A stretch of DNA of 5,023 nucleotides from a bacterium (GTDB lineage: Bacteria; Patescibacteriota; Minisyncoccia; Phycocordibacterales; UBA6065). Numbering within the stretch: position 1 is the first letter of the stretch; each line of letters begins with the position of its first letter. Of the stretch, positions 1 to 5,023 are shown in pieces. Where the stretch lies: positions 1 through 5,023 of the forward strand of contig JAUSGU010000065.1 in assembly GCA_030648825.1 (NCBI GenBank), read 5' to 3'. The notes beneath the pieces are model-generated. The model made no database searches, was not told where the DNA came from, and saw only the letters and a program-made list of their open reading frames with translations. The position numbers were made by a program, and so were the translations under genes.

Positions 1-626
1 ATGAATCCCAGTCGCGCATGTGGGAAAACATCATAGGCAAGAGTCTGTCATTTTGGAAACATTTTTATCCGAAATTACAGAAACAGTTTCCCGTTCCTTT
101 CAAAAAAATATCCTTGAGCGATTTTCATAAAATCGTAAATCGTGTCAGTCCGAGTCTCATTCGCACGGAAGCTGATGAGGTCACATACAACCTCCATGTA
201 ATTATGCGATTTGAAATAGAAAAAGGAATGATGGAGGGAAGCGTAAAATTGGAAAATCTGCCGAAAATCTGGAAAGATAAAATGAAAGAGTATCTCGGCA
301 TAGACGTTCCGGATGATACTCTGGGAGTGCTCCAGGACGTCCATTGGTCTACGGGTGGCATAGGATATTTCCCCACATATAGCCTCGGCAATCTCTATTC
401 CGCCCAATTTTACTCCCAGATGAAAAAAGACATACCGAATTTGGATCTGAAAATTTCAAAAGGCCGATTTGACGATATACTGATATGGCTCCGAAAGAAT
501 ATCCACGGCAGAGGCAAGACGTATAAAGCAAACGATCTAGTAAAGAAAGTAACAGGCGAATACCTCACGGCTAGGCATTGGAACGATTATATAAAGAAAA
601 AATACTCCCGAATTTATTCAATATGA
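1..626 (+). CDS. M32 family (Taq-type) metallocarboxypeptidase, C-terminal part, 5' partial
   Basis: Zinc-dependent carboxypeptidase that removes C-terminal residues from peptides, probably in the cytoplasm. Only the last ~207 of roughly 500 residues are in the window. The reading frame (first full codon at base 3) is open to the left edge and begins ESQSRMWEN, which matches the HES/GQ motif of M32 enzymes with its His just outside. The ATG at 18 is therefore an internal Met and not the start. Further M32 signatures follow: IRTEAD (bases 159-176, the IRxxAD motif) and GVLQDVHW (bases 324-347, the GxxQDxHW motif), then GYFPTYSLGNLYSAQF. The catalytic HEXXH lies upstream and cannot be checked. 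The C-terminus (IKKKYSRIYSI) looks complete, ending at TGA 624-626. That stop overlaps the ATG of the DHH gene by 4 bases, so the two are probably co-transcribed and translationally coupled. The family call is firm; the physiological substrate is unknown. Confidence 0.93.
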   Translation, partial: ESQSRMWENIIGKSLSFWKHFYPKLQKQFPVPFKKISLSDFHKIVNRVSPSLIRTEADEVTYNLHVIMRFEIEKGMMEGSVKLENLPKIWKDKMKEYLGIDVPDDTLGVLQDVHWSTGGIGYFPTYSLGNLYSAQFYSQMKKDIPNLDLKISKGRFDDILIWLRKNIHGRGKTYKANDLVKKVTGEYLTARHWNDYIKKKYSRIYSI

Positions 627-1474
627 AAACAATAGCCATATATCACAAAGACTGCGCAGATGGCACGACTGCCGCCGCCGTGGTTTTGAAAAAATTTCCG
701 AATGCTTTGCTTTTTCCTCTGAGTCACGGTTTTAAACCGGAAGAATTAGAACCTATTGTGAGAGAAGCCAAAACAGGTGATCAAATTTATACCGTAGACT
801 GCGTTCTGGGTGCCAGAGAATTTTTGGCCGGAGGATTTAAAATAATTTCAATAGACCATCACATCGGTTCGGAAGAGAAAAATCGGGAACTGATGAATAA
901 AAACAAAAACTTCACATTTGTTTTTGATAACAAAAAATCGGGAGCGTCTCTCGCTTGGGATTATTTTTTTCCGGAAGAAAAAAAACCGGAACTCATAAAA
1001 TTGGTTGAGGACAGAGATTTGTGGATATGGAAATACGGCCAAAAAACAAAAGACGTGGGTAATTCTCTCTTTATGCTCGTAAATAGGCCCGATGAAGTGT
1101 TAAAACTGTTTGATAAATCGCTTGATATCATAGAAAAAGAAGGTGCCGTCATAAGCCGTTTTACGAATATGATCATAGAACACGGAGTAAAGACGACAGA
1201 TCCGATTATGGTCCGCGTCGGCACATATATCGTTCCATTTTATAATATAACCATCAATAAATCGGAGAGCGGCAATATATTGGCCACGGAAAAAGTCTGT
1301 GCGGTCGGTTTGTTTACTATAGACGGTAGTGAAGTTAAAATAAGCTTTCGGTCATTGGACAAACAGAATCCATCGGCGTTGGAACTCGCCCTACTGTTGG
1401 ATGGGGGTGGCCACCAAAACGCCTCCGGAGCGAAAATGGAACTGGCCGATTTTATGAAATCCATCGTCTTTTGA
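623..1474 (+). CDS. DHH/DHHA1 family phosphoesterase
   Basis: Predicted cytoplasmic metal-dependent (usually Mn) phosphoesterase of the DHH superfamily, which includes RecJ, NrnA-type nanoRNases, c-di-NMP phosphodiesterases and exopolyphosphatases. The 283 residues carry the full set of motifs: HKDCADG (8-14, motif I), VDCV with Asp59 (motif II), IDHHI (77-81, the DHH motif), SGAS (106-109), EDRD (129-132) and the C-terminal DHHA1 signature DGGGHQNASGA (260-270). The DCxDG form of motif I recalls the poorly characterised COG2404-like 'predicted phosphohydrolase' branch rather than RecJ. No CBS, PAS or membrane segments are attached. I chose the ATG at 623 because it overlaps the upstream stop as ATGA and puts the first beta strand (KTIAIYH) right at the N-terminus. 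An in-frame ATG at 578 would add 15 residues (MERLYKEKILPNLFN) that overlap the carboxypeptidase and fit no family pattern. No strong Shine-Dalgarno is seen, which fits coupled translation. The substrate (short oligonucleotides, pAp, cyclic dinucleotides or polyphosphate) cannot be told from sequence. Confidence 0.9.
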   Translation: MKTIAIYHKDCADGTTAAAVVLKKFPNALLFPLSHGFKPEELEPIVREAKTGDQIYTVDCVLGAREFLAGGFKIISIDHHIGSEEKNRELMNKNKNFTFVFDNKKSGASLAWDYFFPEEKKPELIKLVEDRDLWIWKYGQKTKDVGNSLFMLVNRPDEVLKLFDKSLDIIEKEGAVISRFTNMIIEHGVKTTDPIMVRVGTYIVPFYNITINKSESGNILATEKVCAVGLFTIDGSEVKISFRSLDKQNPSALELALLLDGGGHQNASGAKMELADFMKSIVF

Positions 1475-1502
1475 TTTCCTCAAGCAATCTATAGTCCCAA
1501 AT

Positions 1503-1532
1503 CCTCTGGCGTTTGTTTTTAGAGGTCTTTTT
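1503..1532 (+). terminator. Possible weak intrinsic terminator after the DHH gene
   Basis: A 5-bp stem CCTCT (1503-1507) / AGAGG (1521-1525), extendable by one or two G-U pairs, has a loop of about 13 bases and is followed at once by TCTTTTTCTCT. It sits 28 bases after the DHH stop codon in a convergent gap, where a terminator is expected. The stem is short and the loop long, so the call is tentative. On the other strand the same stem is not followed by a T-run, so it does not explain how the leftward operon ends. Confidence 0.35.
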
Positions 1533-1541
1533 CTCTAAAAA
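1516..1541. repeat. 9-bp perfect inverted repeat in the convergent gap
   Basis: TTTTTAGAG (1516-1524) and CTCTAAAAA (1533-1541) are exact reverse complements separated by 8 bases. The stem shares AGAG (1521-1524) with the CCTCT/AGAGG hairpin, so only one of the two can form at a time. The T-run is on the 5' side and the A-run on the 3' side, the reverse of a canonical intrinsic terminator. It may nonetheless protect or fold the 3' ends of both converging transcripts. Confidence 0.75.
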
Positions 1542-1550
1542 TATCCTATT

Positions 1551-2492
1551 TTAGTTCTCCGCGAGACAGGTCGTACCATCGGGATGTATATCAAAAAGGA
1601 CTTCTTTCTCGGAAACTTCTCTCTCGGAAAATTCATCGCCGGCAAAAACTATTTCTACGCCACCACCGATTTTTACTTCATCCATAAAATACTGATCAAA
1701 TATAAAATTACCCAGAGAATAGTAAATGTTTTTTCCTCTATATATTTCATGCTCTTGGATTATATGAGGATGAGATCCTATGACAATATCCGCTCCGGCA
1801 TCTATAAAAGAGTGAGCCAGAGTTTTTTCATATTCCGTGGCGAGAACATATTCATCTCCCCAATGGGTGTAAACTGCGACCAAATCGGCAATTCCCGAAG
1901 CCTGCCCTATAGCTGATATGGTCTTTTGTGGATTATTTTCACCAATAAATTGATTGAAGTTTATGATGGCTAGTGTATATCCATAAAGTGTGGTCGTCGC
2001 CATAATAGAATCACCGGGTGAACCGAAATATCCGACAGAGGCGCGACTTAATTCTCTCTCTGTGCTGTCTCTGCCCATCAATCCAAAATCCAGAATGTGA
2101 TTGTTGCCTAGATTGACCATTTTTATATTATTTTTAAATAGTGTTTTGGCGACATCAATGTCAAACGTAAAAGTCGTATTGCCGACTTCGCTCGGTTTTG
2201 TATTTTGAGATACGGAAGTTTCGTTTGTAATCGGTCCTTCCAGATTGCCCACGACCAGATCAAATCCGCGCAAATAATCGCCTATGCATGAAAAGAGATA
2301 ATCATAACCATTTTTTTCGGCGGTCGTTCGAATGGTTCGGTCAAACATCAAATCTCCCACGAATAGAATCCGAAATGTTTCTCTCTCGTTTCCTCTGTAA
2401 ACGGATTGATATACCTGCTCGTCCGTTTTAAACAGAAAAATCAAAACCAGACCGACAATGGCTACAGCCAAAACAATCAGAATCTTTTTCAT
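1551..2492 (-). CDS. CapA-family (poly-gamma-glutamate synthesis type) metallophosphoesterase-like membrane protein
   Basis: A 313-residue protein with the calcineurin-like fold of the PGA_cap/CapA family. Residues 4-21 form an N-terminal membrane anchor (KKILIV...LIFLF) after two lysines, with no lipobox Cys, so the catalytic domain probably faces outward. Motifs in order: GDLMFDR (46-52), GNLEGP (82-87), NLGNNHILDFG (127-137), THWGDEY (209-215), GSHPH (239-243) and SLGNFIFDQ (259-267). Together these are the expected Asp, Asn and His metal ligands. CapA proteins take part in capsular poly-gamma-glutamate production in Bacillus, but many relatives occur without capB/capC and their role is unknown. 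No cap genes are seen here, so a capsule role is not supported. The ATG is 3 bases after the pyrG stop, with a weak AAAGAAA purine stretch before it inside the end of pyrG. It is therefore the third gene of the ftsX-pyrG run. The tail holds a small SEREV-SEKEV duplication. The family call is solid; its substrate is unknown. Confidence 0.88.
   Translation of the reverse strand: MKKILIVLAVAIVGLVLIFLFKTDEQVYQSVYRGNERETFRILFVGDLMFDRTIRTTAEKNGYDYLFSCIGDYLRGFDLVVGNLEGPITNETSVSQNTKPSEVGNTTFTFDIDVAKTLFKNNIKMVNLGNNHILDFGLMGRDSTERELSRASVGYFGSPGDSIMATTTLYGYTLAIINFNQFIGENNPQKTISAIGQASGIADLVAVYTHWGDEYVLATEYEKTLAHSFIDAGADIVIGSHPHIIQEHEIYRGKNIYYSLGNFIFDQYFMDEVKIGGGVEIVFAGDEFSEREVSEKEVLFDIHPDGTTCLAEN
1601..1630. 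repeat. Two tandem 15-bp units within the CapA-like gene
   Basis: CTTCTTTCTCGGAAA (1601-1615) is followed directly by CTTCTCTCTCGGAAA (1616-1630), 14 of 15 bases identical. In the - strand gene this encodes SEREV (289-293) and SEKEV (294-298), a charged in-frame duplication near the C-terminus beyond the catalytic motifs. It looks like a recent slippage or duplication event. Confidence 0.85.
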
Positions 2493-2495
2493 GAT

Positions 2496-4154
2496 TTATT
2501 TCTTTAAAGCTGCTTTTATAAAAGCAGTAAATAGAGGATGAGGATCGAGGGGACGTGCTTTGAGTTCCGGATGGGCTTGAGTCCCAACAAAAAAAGGGTG
2601 CCTAGACATAGGAAGCTCGGCAAATTCACAGAGTTTGTCATCTTCTGAAGTACCTGAAAATGAGAGTCCCGCCATTTCGATTTTAGAACGAAAAGTATTA
2701 TTGACTTCATATCTATGTCTATGACGTTCCGAAACACGCAGTTTGTCGTAGGCACGAGCTACGATACTTCCTCTCTTGAGGACAGCAGTATAAGCACCGA
2801 GACGCATAGTACCACCATAATCAGATTTAAGAAGCTTTTTTTCTTGATCTGGCATTATATGAATCACCGGATGATTTGTTTTTTGATCAATCTCAGTTGT
2901 ATGAGCGTCTCTCCAAGCGAGAACGTTTCTGGCATATTCTACAACCATGAGTTGCATACCGTAACAGAGGCCGAGATACGGAATTTTTTGTTCCCGACAA
3001 AATTTTATCGTTCGAATTTTACCCTCCACTCCTGACTCACCGAACCCACCAGGAACGATAATACCGTCATATTTTTTGAGAAAAGAAATTGGTCTATCAC
3101 CTGATTCCAGTTTTTTGGCATTAATCCATTCTATTTCAGGCAAAGCACCGAGACTATAAGACGAGAATTTTATGGCTTCTATAACTGATACATATGCATC
3201 GGAAAGGACAAAATCACCGGTATCAAAATATTTACCGACAACACCGATTTTTACTTTCTTTTTAGCTTTATTTTTTTTGCGTACAAAAGCCTGCCACTTC
3301 CTCATGCTCTTGCCATTCTTTTTAGACTTCAAATGGAGTAGAGAAAGCACTTTTTCACCTATAGAATCTTTGGCAAAGTTCAAAGGCACGTCATATATAC
3401 TGTCTATATCCGGCGCAGAAATGATATTGTCGGCAGGAATAGAAGTACTATCTGCAATTTTTTCTTTACGTTTTTGATCGAGTGGTCGAATTGAACGCGC
3501 TACAATCATATCCGCTTGTACGCCATATGAGTTTAATTGATGAATGGCATTTTGAGTCGGTTTTGATTTCATTTCACCGAGTGTACCAGGTACCGGCAAA
3601 AAACTGACGAGAATTGTGGCAACATCCTCCGGATTTCTCACTTTGAGTATACGAGCAGCTTCTATAAAAAGAATATTCTGATAGTCACCTATGGTGCCGC
3701 CAATTTCAATTACCGTAATAGAAGCGGAAGCGGAAATAGCTGATTTATGAATACGCTCGAGTATTTCATTCGTAACATGAGGAATAGCTTCAACGCATTT
3801 GCCATGATAACCGAGAGCACGCTCCCTCTCAATTACCGTCTTATAGATCATACCGGAAGTCATATAATCCTCGGATGTGAGATCGGTATTGAGAAACCTC
3901 TCATAATTTCCCATGTCTTGATCTGTTTCTAGACCGGAATCCAGCACGAAAACTTCTCCGTGTTCGGTCGGATTCATAGTACCAGCATCTACATTCAAAT
4001 AAGGATCGGCTTTTATGAGGTTAACTTTGAAACCTTTTGCTTTGAGAATAGCACCAATCGAAGCTGTGGTAATACCTTTACCGACACCAGACATCACACC
4101 GCCAATTATAAAAACATATTTATGTGATTGTTTAAATTTACTCACGCTTTTCAT
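2496..4154 (-). CDS. pyrG: CTP synthase (glutamine-hydrolysing)
   Basis: Converts UTP to CTP using ATP and glutamine-derived ammonia, the last step of de novo cytidine nucleotide synthesis, in the cytoplasm. Its 552 residues match the usual ~535-550. Synthetase domain: GGVMSGVGKGI (18-28), KADPYLNVDAGTMNP (48-62), HGEVFVLDSGLETDQDMG (65-82) and EIGGTIGD (150-157). Asp80 and Glu150 align with the E. coli Mg ligands Asp72 and Glu140. A basic linker (276-302, 14 of 27 residues Lys/Arg) leads to the class I glutaminase domain: VPGGFGESGVEGK (367-379), nucleophile Cys397 in GLCYGMQ, and His528/Glu530 in TQAHPE. All catalytic residues are present. Two positions linked to regulation differ from E. 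coli: Gln159 for Glu149 (CTP feedback site) and Ser374 for Arg356 (GFGxRG motif). The start ATG shares its A with the ftsX stop (TAATG). The stop is 3 bases before the CapA-like gene. The sequence style resembles Patescibacteria versions. Confidence 0.97.
   Translation of the reverse strand: MKSVSKFKQSHKYVFIIGGVMSGVGKGITTASIGAILKAKGFKVNLIKADPYLNVDAGTMNPTEHGEVFVLDSGLETDQDMGNYERFLNTDLTSEDYMTSGMIYKTVIERERALGYHGKCVEAIPHVTNEILERIHKSAISASASITVIEIGGTIGDYQNILFIEAARILKVRNPEDVATILVSFLPVPGTLGEMKSKPTQNAIHQLNSYGVQADMIVARSIRPLDQKRKEKIADSTSIPADNIISAPDIDSIYDVPLNFAKDSIGEKVLSLLHLKSKKNGKSMRKWQAFVRKKNKAKKKVKIGVVGKYFDTGDFVLSDAYVSVIEAIKFSSYSLGALPEIEWINAKKLESGDRPISFLKKYDGIIVPGGFGESGVEGKIRTIKFCREQKIPYLGLCYGMQLMVVEYARNVLAWRDAHTTEIDQKTNHPVIHIMPDQEKKLLKSDYGGTMRLGAYTAVLKRGSIVARAYDKLRVSERHRHRYEVNNTFRSKIEMAGLSFSGTSEDDKLCEFAELPMSRHPFFVGTQAHPELKARPLDPHPLFTAFIKAALKK
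2510..2527. repeat. Perfect 18-bp palindrome at the pyrG 3' end
   Basis: CTGCTTTTATAAAAGCAG is identical to its own reverse complement. It covers codons for the last residues of PyrG and ends 17 bases before the ATG of the CapA-like gene on the - strand. In mRNA it could form a 7-bp stem with a four-base loop (UAUA). It is followed directly by a second, 8-base palindrome, CTTTAAAG (2502-2509), next to the presumed ribosome-binding stretch. No T-run follows on either strand, so it is not a standard terminator. Confidence 0.85.
3271..3278 (-). other. A8 homopolymer (possible slippage site) in the pyrG linker
   Basis: The coding strand reads CGC AAA AAA AAT AAA at codons 292-296, a run of eight A. 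It lies exactly in the basic linker between the synthetase and glutaminase domains. The +1 frame meets TAA directly after the run, and the -1 frame meets TAA about seven codons later. Slippage would therefore give a synthetase domain lacking the glutaminase. The run itself is certain; any function is speculation. Confidence 0.3.
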
Positions 4155-5023
4155 TAGACTCGTAGATATTTACGTACAGCGAGAAAACTGGATAGAGCGC
4201 CGAGAATTAACCCACCTCCCACGATGAGACCAAAGAGTCCTAATAAATTTGAAGTATAGTAACCAAAGAGACTAAAACCGCTGAAAAAAGTTTCCGTGAT
4301 GCCAGATACCCAATAGGTGACAGGATAAAAGATCAAAAGAGTGATTATTCCGGAGACAAAACCGTAGAGAATTCCAACAACGATAAATGGGCCACGGATA
4401 AAGGTATTGCTCGCGCCGACCAGTCTCATGACGGAAATCTCTTCGCGCGCTATATATATGGCCATACGTATAGTATTGAAAGCTATGAGGATAGAAATGA
4501 TAGCTAGCACCAATGTGACAGAGAGAGCGATAGTGGTGCCCCCATTTATGATTTTGGACAACGTATCTATGGCGGTTTTGTTTTGGTAATAATTTATTTT
4601 GTCTATGAATGTTCCCGCCTCCCCCGATTCCCCTTCCAAAAATTTAGCGATACCTTCATATTGAGAGGTTTCCTTGGCGCGGATATTCAAAACAGCACCG
4701 AGAGGATTGTCACCCAGTTCGTCCAGAGCTTGGAGAGTAATTTCATCATTTATATGACGTTCTCTGAAATCAGAGAGAGCGTCCGCTCGTGAGACATATT
4801 CCACACTGGCTACTTCCGGCAAAGTTTTAAGCTTATTCTGCAAACCGAGAATATCGTTTTCACCGGCATTCGACGCGAAATAAACATTTATATCTACTTT
4901 TGATTTTATCTCCTCAAGCGAATACTTGAGCAGAGCCCCAGCAAAAATGATGCCACCGAGAGTAAACAGAGTGAGGGTAATAATTAAAATAGAAGAGAGG
5001 GAGACAAAACCGTTTCGCCAGAA
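4154..5023 (-). CDS. ftsX: Cell-division protein FtsX, 5' partial
   Basis: Integral membrane partner of the ATPase FtsE. The FtsEX complex acts at the division site and, in well-studied bacteria, switches on peptidoglycan hydrolases from the outside. 289 residues are visible, and the frame is open to the window edge, beginning FWRNGFVSLSSILI, typical of FtsX some 15-20 residues after its start. The first possible in-window start codon in this frame (a TTG ending at 4843) lies inside the outer loop and is not the start. Topology fits FtsX: TM1 about 5-33, a large external domain about 34-160 with the conserved DNPLGAVL (105-112), TM2 about 163-187, the cytoplasmic signature REEISVMRLVGAS (193-205), TM3 about 212-240 and TM4 about 260-282, then a short RKYLRV tail. 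Its TAA overlaps the pyrG ATG by one base. ftsE is expected just beyond the right edge. Confidence 0.95.
   Translation of the reverse strand, partial: FWRNGFVSLSSILIITLTLFTLGGIIFAGALLKYSLEEIKSKVDINVYFASNAGENDILGLQNKLKTLPEVASVEYVSRADALSDFRERHINDEITLQALDELGDNPLGAVLNIRAKETSQYEGIAKFLEGESGEAGTFIDKINYYQNKTAIDTLSKIINGGTTIALSVTLVLAIISILIAFNTIRMAIYIAREEISVMRLVGASNTFIRGPFIVVGILYGFVSGIITLLIFYPVTYWVSGITETFFSGFSLFGYYTSNLLGLFGLIVGGGLILGALSSFLAVRKYLRV

Noticed and set aside
75..407. - strand reading frames opposite the M32 gene
   Set aside because: They mirror a gene with clear family motifs and show no protein-like features of their own.
578..622. Extended N-terminus for the DHH protein from the ATG at 578
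   Set aside because: The extra 15 residues overlap the carboxypeptidase, match no family pattern and lack a ribosome-binding site; the ATGA start at 623 fits better.
18..626. A complete 202-residue hypothetical protein starting at the ATG at 18
   Set aside because: The frame is open to the window edge and the upstream codons (ESQSR) complete a known M32 motif, so this is the tail of a larger enzyme.
1584..1916. 110-residue + strand reading frame opposite the CapA-like gene
   Set aside because: It lies fully within a well-supported gene on the other strand and has no recognisable motif.
2559..2577. Ala in TQAHPE instead of the QFHPE of E. coli CTP synthase as a sign of an inactive glutaminase
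   Set aside because: His528 and Glu530 of the triad are intact, and I recall the QAHPE form in other bacterial PyrG proteins.
4456..4465. TATGGCCATA, a 10-bp palindrome inside ftsX
   Set aside because: Ten-base palindromes are expected by chance in a window this size, and this one lies in a conserved coding stretch.
4154..4843. A 229-residue protein starting at the TTG ending at 4843
   Set aside because: The frame continues to the window edge with a clear FtsX first membrane segment, so the TTG is an internal Leu codon.

Overview
The window looks like a chromosomal housekeeping segment from a bacterium with a compact, moderately AT-rich genome. The best guess is a Candidate Phyla Radiation (Patescibacteria, perhaps Parcubacteria-like) lineage. 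That guess rests on the very tight gene packing, the sequence style of the CTP synthase (GGVMSGVGKG, GLCYGMQ, CVEAIPHVTNEI) and the lysine- and isoleucine-rich proteins. It comes from remembered family patterns, not a search. TGA and TAA both end genes here, so nothing suggests recoding of TGA.

Left part, + strand (1-1474): a two-gene run. The first gene is the C-terminal ~207 residues of an M32 (Taq-type) metallocarboxypeptidase, whose catalytic HEXXH motif lies before the window. It overlaps by 4 bases (ATGA) a DHH/DHHA1-family phosphoesterase of 283 residues that has all expected metal-binding motifs.

Middle (1475-1550): a 76-base convergent gap. It holds two overlapping, mutually exclusive hairpins, one of which could be a weak terminator for the + strand run.

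Right part, - strand (5023 down to 1551): a three-gene run read right to left. It begins with ftsX (cell-division ABC transporter-like membrane protein, missing only its first residues), then pyrG (CTP synthase), then a membrane-anchored CapA-family metallophosphoesterase-like protein. ftsX and pyrG share one base (TAATG), and pyrG and the CapA-like gene are 3 bases apart, so the run is almost certainly one operon with coupled translation. It joins septum/peptidoglycan control (FtsX), nucleotide supply for lipid and envelope precursors (CTP) and a probable envelope enzyme (CapA-like). A shared envelope role is inference.

No promoters are visible, because both operons begin outside the window. 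I see no RNA genes, mobile elements, CRISPR arrays or phage genes, and no sign of a wholly new system. The most notable points are changed residues at known regulatory positions of CTP synthase, a perfect 18-base palindrome just before the CapA-like start codon, and an A8 run in the pyrG interdomain linker with stops close by in both other frames.
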